Below, in pieces: positions 42,609-50,573 of a stretch of DNA of 63,011 nt. The stretch covers positions 1-63,011 of the forward strand of contig CAIRYQ010000081.1 of NCBI GenBank assembly GCA_903882875.1, written 5' to 3'. Each line of letters starts with the position of its first letter. Positions within the stretch are counted from its first letter, which is position 1. The stretch is from an uncultured Spartobacteria bacterium. Lineage in GTDB: Bacteria; Verrucomicrobiota; Verrucomicrobiia; Chthoniobacterales; Chthoniobacteraceae. The notes beneath the pieces were generated by a model. The model ran no database searches and was not told where the DNA came from. It was given only the letters and a program-made list of their open reading frames with translations. A program made the position numbers and the translations under genes.

Positions 42609-43529
42609 CTAGGTGAGCACCACCGTCACCACCTCGCTCGCCACACTCTCACCGGCGGCGTTTTGGGAGGTGACGTAAAACTTCACGGTGGCCTTTGCGG
42701 GCAGGTTTTCCAAGAGCACGTCCAGTTCGCTGGTCAGTGGCAGCGCCACGGGCGAGGCATCCACTCCGATGACCTGCTTGAACGGGCGGTAATGGTCCGC
42801 GCGCGGCGCATGGGCCCATGCAAACAGCGCCGCGGTCGCGCTGACCTGGTGGCCATTCACCGAATCGGGGATGGCCGGAGTCTGCGCACCGGCGGGCGGG
42901 ACAAGGCCGAAGTAATACCATTCGTCCGAATCGGCATCGAGGAGCTGGCCGAGTTCCGTCTTCAGGCCGCTCATGCGGTCGCGCAGCGTTTGCACGGCGG
43001 TGTCGCGCGTACTCTTGGACTTGGAACGGTCGCCCACGGCCTGATTCAGCGCACTGCGGGCGGCAGTCAGCGCGGCGGAGAGCGCCTGAGCATTGGCTTG
43101 GGTGTAATTCTTGGCAGCTATCTCCTTGCCGGGATTCGCCTTCAGGTAGGCGGCGATGCCGTCGAGGATTTTCACGCGGCCGGGGATGTCCGTCGGCACC
43201 TGCGTCGTGCCCGGCGCGAAGCCGACCGCCTTCCAATCATCCGAGGGAGCCGTGCCGAAATCGTCCGTCAACTGCCGCTTGGCCAGGAAGAGGAAGCCCT
43301 TTGCGTTGGAATTCGCCACATTGCGCGCGGAGAGCGCCTTCCCCTCGTTCCCCTGTGCCAGCGGGAACGCCGCATCGGCATCCTTCGCCGCCTGAAGGTC
43401 GGGATCAAAGACGGCCTGCGTGTTTTGCTTGATGCCGATTTCGGCCTCGTGCGCGCCCAGCGCATCGCTCATGTCGTCGCCGAGGGCAAAAAGGGCGGTG
43501 TTTGTGTCGGGGAGTCGGTTCTGTGCCAT
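42609..43529 (-). CDS. FN3-like domain protein of a verrucomicrobial family
   Basis: The 306-residue protein has a helical N-terminal half (DTNTALFALGDDMSDALGAH, then ANSNAKGFLFLAKRQL and an Ala-rich coiled coil). The C-terminal part is a fibronectin type III-like domain (WYYFGLVPPAGAQTPAIP, LDVLLENLPAKATVKFYVTS then NAAGESVASEVVTVVLT). There is no signal peptide. It resembles a multi-copy, uncharacterised family in this phylum, so structural or adhesive use is possible. The ATG at 43529 is chosen because sequence upstream is the repeat array. Confidence 0.65.
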   Translation of the reverse strand: MAQNRLPDTNTALFALGDDMSDALGAHEAEIGIKQNTQAVFDPDLQAAKDADAAFPLAQGNEGKALSARNVANSNAKGFLFLAKRQLTDDFGTAPSDDWKAVGFAPGTTQVPTDIPGRVKILDGIAAYLKANPGKEIAAKNYTQANAQALSAALTAARSALNQAVGDRSKSKSTRDTAVQTLRDRMSGLKTELGQLLDADSDEWYYFGLVPPAGAQTPAIPDSVNGHQVSATAALFAWAHAPRADHYRPFKQVIGVDASPVALPLTSELDVLLENLPAKATVKFYVTSQNAAGESVASEVVTVVLT

Positions 43530-43917
43530 GGGAGTTTTGGATTTGTGTTTTGATGAAAGCCGGAGGCCGGATTTCGGGGATAAAATCAGAAGGAAAACCG
43601 AATGGGTGACGCCGTGCCCGTCCGTTTCCGGTGTCCAAATGGATGCCCACGGCCATGCCCGCCCGTTTCTGGCGCTGAAACGGAGAGCCACGCGTGTGCC
43701 CGCCCGCCAACGGAGCCGAAACGGACGCCCACGCGCGTGGGCGCCGGTTTTCGCCCTGAAAATCCGCGCCCACGGCCGTGCCCGTTCATCACAGGCTCCC
43801 GAAATGTGCCGCCACGCGCGTGCCCGTCCGTTTTAAGGGGGAAAACGGCCACCCACCGCCGTGGCCGGGTTTTTCCAGGGCAGAAACATGCGGGAACGAT
43901 GGAAGAATGGGGAATCA
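43530..43917. other. Spacer holding the 41-bp repeat array
   Basis: This gene-free region within the island is filled mainly by the array at 43621-43867. Open frames on both strands arise from the repeats and look like Arg/Pro/Ala-rich noise, so I do not call genes. Confidence 0.5.
43621..43867. repeat. Six-unit 41-bp double-hairpin array
   Basis: Six degenerate units of 41-42 bp begin at 43621, 43662, 43703, 43744, 43785 and 43827. Each has a cgttt...gaaacgg-type half (e.g. CCGTTTCTGGCGCTGAAACG) and a gcccacgcgcgtgggc-type half (perfect in unit 3 as GCCCACGCGCGTGGGC). Sequence flanking the units on both sides looks like further decayed copies. No conserved spacers occur, so it is not a CRISPR array. 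Confidence 0.85.
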
Positions 43918-45153
43918 TTAGTTGCGTGGCGTCCTGTTCAGGCTCACAGCTTTTTTGTTTTTGCTGGCACCAGTGCGGTCCTTTTCATTGGGATCCTTGC
44001 CGGAGTTGCGGATGTTGATGAAGCGTCCGAGCACGTCGAACCAGAACGGCGCTCCCAGCGAGGCTGCAATGGCGGTGAGGAACCAGCCTGCTATGACAAG
44101 CAGCCAAGCTTGTTTCCAATAGTCTTTCTGCGCCTGCTCCCAGCCCATCGGAATGCCGGTGTCCTTGAGCTTGGTGATACTTGCATTGAAATCCGACATG
44201 GTTGCATCGACACCTACTGCTTCGTCCAAATCCTTCTGCGCTGCGACCGACTTATCGATATCTTTGGCAGCTTTCGCGGCACCCAATTTTTCATTCGCCT
44301 TCTTTATCGCATCTTCCTTGCTCTTATGCGCCGCCAACACATGCTCATAGGTTCCAGGAGGAGAAGAAGTTTTTGAATAGTTTCCAGCCTGTGTGGCCAA
44401 GGCTTTGGCCAGATTCGGGCTCTTGGAAAGGGTATCTACGATACGGAGTGTATCAACATTGAGAATGGCAGCCAAAACAAGCCCAATCACGATCATCCAT
44501 TTTTGCGCAAAACGCTTATACCAGCCAGAAACACGATCCATCGCGTCATTGAACCAAGCCTCAATCGCGGTCTTGAACTTGCCCAAGTTCTGCCCTGCGA
44601 TGGCGAGCAGGGAAGACAGACCCTGCTTCAACTTATCGTTTTCCGGCAGCGCTGCTATTGCGTCCTTGAGAGCCTGGGGGATGTCACCCGAGGTCAGATC
44701 GAGAATTGCATTGGCAACAGGCGGATTGGCAACGGACGCATTCAGCTTGCCATTGACAAGCTGATCGAGCAACGAGGTGACGAAAGCCCCTGCCGGAATG
44801 TAGGAGGGGGAGTTGCTCTTGTCAGAGCGTGACAGGGCATTGATTAGACCGTGATTGCACAGGGCTTGCACCCGGTCATTTGGGTCAGGATCTGGCGCGG
44901 ATGGTGCGACAAAGAAACTCTTAATCCATCCTCCTATGGCTTTCAGGAGATTGCTGACGCAGTCCACCAAGTGTCGCCACCCACTTTTGGGTGCGGCAGC
45001 ATCGGTGCCAAGCAGTTCCTTCAATCCCATTCGCAGGAATTTCGCCCGCTGATCGAAGTAGGAAAGAATGACTTCATTCAGCGCCGAGACGACAAGGCTG
45101 AAGAGCAGGAATACAAAAACAGTACCAATGGCAACATCGAGGATGGGAGGCAT
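43918..45153 (-). CDS. Hypothetical membrane protein, terminal-anchor family
   Basis: The 411-residue protein has an N-terminal membrane helix (VAIGTVFVFLLFSLVVSALN), a long helical middle and a central hydrophobic segment after MDRVSGWYKRFAQKWMIVIG. A coiled coil (AHKSKEDAIKKANEKLGAA and on) and a C-terminal membrane segment (WLLVIAGWFLTAIAASLG then APFWFDVLGRFINIRNSGKD) follow. This arrangement recurs in an uncharacterised bacterial family. It is expressed 18 nt downstream of the small 107-residue gene. Function unknown. Confidence 0.7.
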   Translation of the reverse strand: MPPILDVAIGTVFVFLLFSLVVSALNEVILSYFDQRAKFLRMGLKELLGTDAAAPKSGWRHLVDCVSNLLKAIGGWIKSFFVAPSAPDPDPNDRVQALCNHGLINALSRSDKSNSPSYIPAGAFVTSLLDQLVNGKLNASVANPPVANAILDLTSGDIPQALKDAIAALPENDKLKQGLSSLLAIAGQNLGKFKTAIEAWFNDAMDRVSGWYKRFAQKWMIVIGLVLAAILNVDTLRIVDTLSKSPNLAKALATQAGNYSKTSSPPGTYEHVLAAHKSKEDAIKKANEKLGAAKAAKDIDKSVAAQKDLDEAVGVDATMSDFNASITKLKDTGIPMGWEQAQKDYWKQAWLLVIAGWFLTAIAASLGAPFWFDVLGRFINIRNSGKDPNEKDRTGASKNKKAVSLNRTPRN

Positions 45154-45171
45154 GGCGGTGCGAATCTGGAA

Positions 45172-45495
45172 TTAAATCGCCGAGATGGCGGCAGTGATGA
45201 TGATGCTGATGACGCCATTGATGAAGCTGTCGAAAGCGGCATGTGCGAGGCCGGCTTCCTTTAGGGCATCCATTTTAGCCAGATCGCCCTCATCTTGCAT
45301 CAAATCCCTGAATTGATCGGCCGTGATTTGCCCCTGCTCCAATTGGTCGGTGTAGTTTTGCAAATCCGCCTTCGCAGCTTGCAAAAATGCGTTCCCATCC
45401 GCAATGGCTTGGGTTTTGTAAGTGGTGAATGTGGTTTCCGCGAGGTGAGCGATTCCCTGTTCCGCGCTTTGTATGATTTTGTCGATGTCGGCCAT
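45172..45495 (-). CDS. Small helical hypothetical protein
   Basis: The 107-residue protein is helical and acidic (DIDKIIQSAEQGIAHLAETT, LQNYTDQLEQGQITADQFRD) with a hydrophobic C-terminus (FINGVISIIITAAISAI) that could insert in a membrane. I recognise no family. It lies 23 nt after the lipoprotein gene and 18 nt before the large membrane protein. Confidence 0.65.
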   Translation of the reverse strand: MADIDKIIQSAEQGIAHLAETTFTTYKTQAIADGNAFLQAAKADLQNYTDQLEQGQITADQFRDLMQDEGDLAKMDALKEAGLAHAAFDSFINGVISIIITAAISAI

Positions 45496-45518
45496 GGTCG
45501 TATTGTCGGTTGGTATTT

Positions 45519-45962
45519 TTAGTTCTGTGAAGATTGATTCTGAGGCTTTTTGTTCTTTCCGCTTTCAAGCTGGATGATTTCATCAAATTCCCGTCCCACA
45601 TGGCCCTTCTTGTCTTCAATGAAAGTCTTGCTTTGGGGGCCTGATGTTTTCCACGCAGTCAGAAATCTGTTCAGGATTCCATTGTCACCCCGCAGCACAT
45701 CCCAGGAAGAGATGGTATAATGATTGAGCGGGCGGCCTTTGTCATATTCATACGCCTTGTCCAGTTCGAGATGGAGTGCGGCGATCTCCTTGGAGTAATT
45801 GGAGTAGGAGCCTGTTGCCTTGTCCATGAGGGCAAGGGTATCCACCTTCGCATTGGTTGCATTGGCATAGGCAGCCTGATCATAGGTTGCGATGGTGCTG
45901 CAACCAGTGAGAATGCCGAACAGCAGGATGATTATTGTGCGCGTTACGTTAATGATTTGCAT
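45519..45962 (-). CDS. Small lipoprotein, island copy 2
   Basis: The 147-residue lipoprotein has the signal RTIIILLFGILTGC with a lipobox Cys. The mature part is helical and charged (NAKVDTLALMDKATGSYSNY, IAALHLELDKAYEYDKGRPL). No family is recognised. With the preceding lipoprotein it lies just downstream of the lipase. Confidence 0.7.
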   Translation of the reverse strand: MQIINVTRTIIILLFGILTGCSTIATYDQAAYANATNAKVDTLALMDKATGSYSNYSKEIAALHLELDKAYEYDKGRPLNHYTISSWDVLRGDNGILNRFLTAWKTSGPQSKTFIEDKKGHVGREFDEIIQLESGKNKKPQNQSSQN

Positions 45963-46035
45963 CGTTGTTTTGGTTTGTTCTGGAGTGTCGCGAGTGCTTG
46001 ATGATATTGAGAGAGCAGGAAGCAAAGGCGGTGAA

Positions 46036-46446
46036 TTATTTACTTGCACCGTTTTCAACCCCTTGGGCCAATGCTTCCAATAGATCAGCGGCGATTTTTC
46101 CGTTGCCACTGAGTTTGCTGTAGTAGCGCGCATAGGTGTCAGCCACGATTTTTCCGATGAGAGCGGCTTCAGGATCAGTGGTGAAGCTGGCTATCGCTTT
46201 GTTGACAGCAGGAACGGTTGGAACTTCTCCTGTTGCCAAAGAGCGAAGGGCCGCACTGATATTGTAGACATCCGCCTTTGTTCTGGAGCTTTGTTTGCGC
46301 ATTGCAATCTCTGTGCCTGTTGCGGCTGCAATGGTGATATACGGCAGGCTTCCTTCTATATTTTGCACTGCGCAACCTGTCAGCGAGATGTACGCAAATG
46401 CTGTCAGTGCAACGATGATCGGGTGGGTGATGCTATTATTTTTCAT
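46036..46446 (-). CDS. Small lipoprotein, island copy 1
   Basis: The 136-residue lipoprotein has the signal IIVALTAFAYISLTGC with a lipobox Cys. The mature part is helical (AAATGTEIAMRKQSSRTKAD, EAALIGKIVADTYARYYSKL). No family is recognised. It starts 25 nt after the lipase stop, which suggests co-expression. A role in protecting the envelope from island hydrolases is a guess. Confidence 0.7.
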   Translation of the reverse strand: MKNNSITHPIIVALTAFAYISLTGCAVQNIEGSLPYITIAAATGTEIAMRKQSSRTKADVYNISAALRSLATGEVPTVPAVNKAIASFTTDPEAALIGKIVADTYARYYSKLSGNGKIAADLLEALAQGVENGASK

Positions 46447-46471
46447 AGTTTTGACTGTTGGTAGGAATGTT

Positions 46472-47359
46472 TTAAATGAGGGTGCTGAGTGCTGCTTGTT
46501 GTGCGCCCACTACGGCGGCGTAGCCGTCCATGCTGTGGTCACCCACATCGGTTCGGACATTTCCCATGATGCTGAAGAATTCCTTGAAGCTCTCGAACGT
46601 GCGGACGAGCAGATTCGCCCATTGGGAACTTTGGAGTTTCGGTGTGCCCGTATCGTCGAAATGAATCATTTGCCCGATGTCGCCGTAGTCCCATCCGCGA
46701 AACGGAACGCGGGGAACAAGATCCTGCTTGTTGACGAAGCGGAAGGTTTTGGACTGGAGGATTTGGTCATAGCTGGCGCAGAAGGGATGCAGACCGACAC
46801 GGGGCTGGCCGAAAGTGTAGATGCCGCTCACCGGGCGGATGGTGTCGTCCGGAAGAAATGAAAAAGCCGCACCGGAGAGCACCGCGAGTGCGCCGCCCAG
46901 GCTGTGACCAGTGATCCAGAAGGTGGGCTGTGGCGCGGAGGCCAGCGTTGCGAGGCTGGCGTTCTTGTCGGGGCGCGGCGCGACAATTTCCAGAGCGGCA
47001 TTGATTTTGTCCCAAGCATCTCTCAACGCGTGCCCGAAGCCCGCATGCACGTCACCGACTTCCGCCGCACCTTCAAAAAGCCACGAAAAGCGGGCGGGCG
47101 TCGCTTGAAGATCGTCCATCCAGTCCCGCGTGTCCTGAGTTCCCCTAAATGCGAGAATGGCGTGGGTATCGCAGCTTGCGACGAAAGCGTGCAGGCCGAG
47201 AAACCATTCCGTGAGATCAATCCACTCGAAATTTGGAAACCCCAGCCGTGCAGCGGTGCTGCGCGCAGCGGGTTGGTCGAGGTAGGCAGCCTGCGAGGCT
47301 TGCGCCAGTAGCAGCGCGTTATCTGCGCTGAATTTTGTAGCAGTTGGATCGAAGGGCAT
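46472..47359 (-). CDS. Class 3 lipase-family hydrolase
   Basis: The 295-residue alpha/beta hydrolase has the serine nucleophile in TGHSLGGALA (S153), TFGQPRVG, the catalytic Asp in VNKQDLVPRVPF (D213) and a His in VGDHSMDGYAA (H275). CDTHAILAFRGTQDTRDWMD is the family's oxyanion region. Lipase_3 members cleave triacylglycerols or phospholipids. No signal peptide is visible, which is unusual for a lipase. It starts 13 nt after the papain-like protease gene. Confidence 0.85.
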   Translation of the reverse strand: MPFDPTATKFSADNALLLAQASQAAYLDQPAARSTAARLGFPNFEWIDLTEWFLGLHAFVASCDTHAILAFRGTQDTRDWMDDLQATPARFSWLFEGAAEVGDVHAGFGHALRDAWDKINAALEIVAPRPDKNASLATLASAPQPTFWITGHSLGGALAVLSGAAFSFLPDDTIRPVSGIYTFGQPRVGLHPFCASYDQILQSKTFRFVNKQDLVPRVPFRGWDYGDIGQMIHFDDTGTPKLQSSQWANLLVRTFESFKEFFSIMGNVRTDVGDHSMDGYAAVVGAQQAALSTLI

Positions 47360-47372
47360 AATGTTAGTTGGG

Positions 47373-48152
47373 TTACTGCACGACGCGGATGGTCCAGAAG
47401 TCGGAGGACAGGTTGGCAGTGAGAAGGTAGGCGTAGGGCATGGTGAAGTAGCCTTTGATGCCCCAGCCGTTGCCCCAGGAGTTGCGGATGATGAATCGCT
47501 GCAGGCTGTCGTCGTAGCCGACGGCGAGGACGGCGTGACCGCCGAGGACACTTTCGCCGGTGGCGGGCAGATTGAGCACGCCAGTTTTGGCGACCTGCGG
47601 GCCTTCAAAGGCGGAATAGACGGTGAAGCCGAGGACGAATGGATAGCCTGCGGCGAGGCAGCCTTTCATCTGAGCCAAATCACGGGCGACAGCCTGATAG
47701 CTGACGGCTTTGTTTTTCAGTGCGTCGGCGTATGCCTTTTGGGGCGGTTTGGCGGCGAATTGACTTATGTCATAGGGCCATTCGGGTTCGGGGCAGACGC
47801 CTTGTTTGGAGACGCTCTTGATGCCGTCGCGAATCTGTGCGCCGGCGTCGGAGGCAACGGTGTGCTCGATGACGCGCTCGTTATAGTAGATGAAAAGGCG
47901 CGAGGGCATGAAGTCGGCGAGCTTTTGCTTGAGCAGGTCGAATTCGATGGCAGCGGCGATGGCGTTGGCGGTGCAACTGCCGAGCTGGCCTTGGTCATAG
48001 ACGGCGGGGCAGGCTTTGCGGAGATCGGCTTTTGGCGGAAGCGCGGCGACTGTGGCGCGGGGAGCGGCGAAGATGTGGTCGCGGTGGTCGGGCAGGTCGG
48101 GCTGCCAGCCGTAGCCGCGTTTGAGGGATTTGTTGGCGAGTTTTTTGGACAT
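47373..48152 (-). CDS. Papain-family (C1) cysteine protease
   Basis: The 259-residue protease has the oxyanion Gln and nucleophile in DQGQLGSCTANA (Q54, C60), the His in VLGGHAVLAVGYD (H206) and the Asn in IIRNSWGNGWG (N224). The N-terminal GYGWQPDLPDHRDHIF is typical of a bacterial C1 subgroup; there is no long inhibitory prodomain and no signal peptide. It is the first gene of the leftward hydrolase island and precedes the lipase by 13 nt. Confidence 0.88.
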   Translation of the reverse strand: MSKKLANKSLKRGYGWQPDLPDHRDHIFAAPRATVAALPPKADLRKACPAVYDQGQLGSCTANAIAAAIEFDLLKQKLADFMPSRLFIYYNERVIEHTVASDAGAQIRDGIKSVSKQGVCPEPEWPYDISQFAAKPPQKAYADALKNKAVSYQAVARDLAQMKGCLAAGYPFVLGFTVYSAFEGPQVAKTGVLNLPATGESVLGGHAVLAVGYDDSLQRFIIRNSWGNGWGIKGYFTMPYAYLLTANLSSDFWTIRVVQ

Positions 48153-48582
48153 GGTGTTTGAGGTTGTGATTTTTTTGAAAGCCTTGGCGGCTTGGAGTAA
48201 TTTAGTCTCTCGGCATCACTCGAAACTCCGGTGAGAGCCTTTGATGGAAACGTCCAGTTTTCGAGTTGGTGATGGCAATGTGCTTGCCAGCGGCGACAGG
48301 AGAACAGGCGCGTTGGCTGCGCGTCTATGGGGTGGATTCCCTTTTTGAATGGGTAGGATTCCCGTGCCTTTTTGGGAGAACTATCCGGGCTGCTTGGCTT
48401 GATGCTGGAGCATGAGGCGGGCAGGCGGAGCGGGTATTTTCAGTCGTGTTGCGAAGAATCTGCGGCAGCGCGGTTTCCTGCTTGCGTTGATCAGCGGGAA
48501 ATGGGTAGTTCTCACGCGTGTCCGCTATGTCGAAGGGGGTACCTTCGGAAAACGGGCTTGGAAATACGAACCCCAGATTGCG
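48153..48582. other. Divergent regulatory spacer
   Basis: This 430-bp spacer lies between the start of the protease-lipase island and the response regulator gene and should contain both promoters. A T-tract (atttttttg at about 48170) lies close to the island start. No RNA gene or repeat is recognised. The reading frame open upstream of the regulator from 48412 has non-conserved composition. Confidence 0.35.
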
Positions 48583-49239
48583 ATGAAAGCGGCTCCAGCA
48601 TCGAAAACAGGCCCGGCACCCACGACGGTGGTGCTCGTGGATGATCATGATTCGCTTCGGGGGATGCTGCGGCTGATTTTGAATCTGGAGGGCGGCTTCG
48701 AGGTGGTGGGCGAGGCGGGGAGCGGCCTGGAGGCGATGAAAGTGTGTCGCGCAGCGAGGCCGCAGATCGTAATTTTGGATCTGAAGCTGCCGGAACTGAA
48801 CGGCACGCATCTCATCCGCCTGTTGCGGCAGGAGCCGTGGGAGGTGCGCGTGCTGGTGTACACGGGCTCGGCGGATGAGGCGCTGATGCTTGAGGCGCTG
48901 GCCGAGTCGCCGCACGGGTTTGTGCGCAAGGAGGATTCGCTGCCGGAACTGCGCGCTGCGCTGAAGGCGGTGGTGGCCGGGGCGCGACTTTTGTCGCCGT
49001 GGGCCTCGCGGCTCATGCCGTCCAAGGCGGACGATGCCCTCAGGAAACTCACGCCGTCGGAGCGCGCGGTGCTGCAGATGCTGGCCGAGGGGCTTCACAC
49101 GAAGGAGGTCGCCGAGGCGCTGGGGGCGTCGGTAAAGACGGTGGAGCATCATCGCCAGCATCTGCGGGACAAGCTGGGGCTGCACGATGTGGCGGCTCTC
49201 ACGCGCTTTGCGATCCGGCACCGGATGGTTGCGCCGTGA
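48583..49239 (+). CDS. NarL/FixJ-type response regulator
   Basis: The 218-residue protein has a receiver domain (VVLVDDHDSLRGMLRLIL, phospho-acceptor D66 in VILDLKLPE, then the YTGSADEALML switch region). A LuxR-type helix-turn-helix follows (LTPSERAVLQMLAEGLHTKE, ALGASVKTVEHHRQHLRDKL). It should activate or repress transcription upon phosphorylation. No histidine kinase is adjacent, so it is an orphan. It is divergent from the hydrolase island and might regulate it, by position only. Start ATG at 48583. Confidence 0.88.
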   Translation: MKAAPASKTGPAPTTVVLVDDHDSLRGMLRLILNLEGGFEVVGEAGSGLEAMKVCRAARPQIVILDLKLPELNGTHLIRLLRQEPWEVRVLVYTGSADEALMLEALAESPHGFVRKEDSLPELRAALKAVVAGARLLSPWASRLMPSKADDALRKLTPSERAVLQMLAEGLHTKEVAEALGASVKTVEHHRQHLRDKLGLHDVAALTRFAIRHRMVAP

Positions 49240-49333
49240 GACGCCATCTGTGAGCGTGGCGTGGCTTTGTCACCGCCAGAAGAAGAATGCGTGCTTGGCG
49301 GCGTGTGATGTCTGCGCGAAAGAAACGCCTCCC

Positions 49334-50308
49334 ATGAAAACGCTCCGCCTCATCCTTTCCGTGCTGTCGCTCGGTGCCGTGCTCCGTTCGGCGGAAGATA
49401 ACGGGATGCAGGTTGCCGGGCAGGCGGCGCATGAGGCGAGCCCTTTCCCGCCAAAGCAGCCCGTGACCGGGCCGGGCGGATCGGGCTACGCCCACCGCAG
49501 CGTGAAACAGACCGAATACGGCGAGGGCGGGCAGCAGTATTGGATCATCGAGCCCGCGCAGCCGGCGCCGAAGCGCGCCCCGCTCGTGATTTTTCTCCAC
49601 GGTTACAGCGCGGTGACGCCCGACACGTATCGCGGCTGGGTGGACCACCTCGCCAGACGCGGCAACATCGTCGTGTATCCGCGCTATCAGGCGCGGCTGT
49701 TCTCGCCTGCGACGGAATATTTTCCAAACGTCGCCGCATCCGTGCGCGATGCGCTCGGTGTGCTCGCGCAGCCCGGCCATGTGGCACCGGATCTCGAGCG
49801 CGTCGCGCTCGTCGGACATTCGGCGGGCGGCGTGCAGACGGCGAATTATGCGGCGCTCGCAGCGGCGGAAAAGCTGCCCGCGCCCAAGGCCGCGATGATC
49901 GTCGAGCCGGGGCAGGGAAAGAGCGGCGGCATCAGGCTCATCCCGATGGAGGACTGCGGAAAATTTCCCGCGGCCCTGAAATTGATCGTGATGGTCGGCG
50001 ATGCGGACGGGCTCGTGGGCGAAGGCTGCGCGCGGATGATCTGGCGCGACACGAAGCATGTGCGCGAGCGCGCATTCGTCACGCTGCGCAGCGATTCGCA
50101 TGGCGTGCCGGCGTTGCGTGCGGATCATCTCGCACCGATCAGCTGGTCGCGGCCTGCGACGGATGCGCTCGACTGGCTGGGAATGTGGCGGACGCTCGAC
50201 ACGCTGATGGACGAGGCATTTTCCGGCAAGCCTCTCAACGTGGATGCGGACATGGGAGCGTGGAGCGACGGGGTGCCGGTGACGCCGATGAAGGTCGAGC
50301 GCCATTGA
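49334..50308 (+). CDS. Secreted alpha/beta hydrolase
   Basis: The 324-residue hydrolase has a short signal peptide-like N-terminus (MKTLRLILSVLSLGAVLRSA). An alpha/beta-hydrolase core has PLVIFLHGYSAVTPDTYRGW, the nucleophile elbow in VGHSAGGVQTANYA, the acid in VMVGDADGLVGE and the His in SDSHGVPALRADHL. It resembles PET-hydrolase/dienelactone-like secreted esterases more than lipases; the substrate is unknown. It lies 94 nt after the response regulator. Confidence 0.8.
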   Translation: MKTLRLILSVLSLGAVLRSAEDNGMQVAGQAAHEASPFPPKQPVTGPGGSGYAHRSVKQTEYGEGGQQYWIIEPAQPAPKRAPLVIFLHGYSAVTPDTYRGWVDHLARRGNIVVYPRYQARLFSPATEYFPNVAASVRDALGVLAQPGHVAPDLERVALVGHSAGGVQTANYAALAAAEKLPAPKAAMIVEPGQGKSGGIRLIPMEDCGKFPAALKLIVMVGDADGLVGEGCARMIWRDTKHVRERAFVTLRSDSHGVPALRADHLAPISWSRPATDALDWLGMWRTLDTLMDEAFSGKPLNVDADMGAWSDGVPVTPMKVERH

Positions 50309-50515
50309 GCAGGCGACTTCAAACAAAGACCGTCAGCGTCCGAGAAATGAGGTCGGGTCGTGGCTTTCGACAAGCGATGAGGGCCGGCTGTTCCGCCCTG
50401 CGGCATCCCTGAGCGGCCATCTATTTTGAAAAACGGCAAAGGATCGCATCCATCGCTTGACGCATGTGAATTCTCTCCCTAGCTTCCGCGGATTCAACGC
50501 AGACCCGGTCACTCG

Positions 50516-50542
50516 AAAGTGGGTTCACAGCCCACTTTTTTT
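50516..50542 (+). terminator. Intrinsic terminator/attenuator in the nusA leader
   Basis: A perfect 8-bp stem (AAAGTGGG / CCCACTTT) with a 7-nt loop (TTCACAG) runs directly into a run of seven T residues at 50536-50542, 31 nt before the nusA start codon. It looks like a Rho-independent terminator placed in the 5' leader, where it could act as an attenuator of the nusA operon. NusA stimulates pausing and intrinsic termination, so autoregulation is plausible. Confidence 0.75.
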
Positions 50543-50573
50543 GTTCCCGGTATGCAGTCATTTTTACACAGCC

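Noticed and set aside
43621-43867. CRISPR array or a coding ORF
   Set aside because: The 41-bp units drift without constant repeat and variable spacer parts, and the open frames on both strands are Arg/Pro/Ala noise created by the palindromes.
40676-48152. Prophage
   Set aside because: No terminase, portal, capsid, tail, integrase or attachment-site duplication is seen; the enzymes are not lysis-cassette types as a set.
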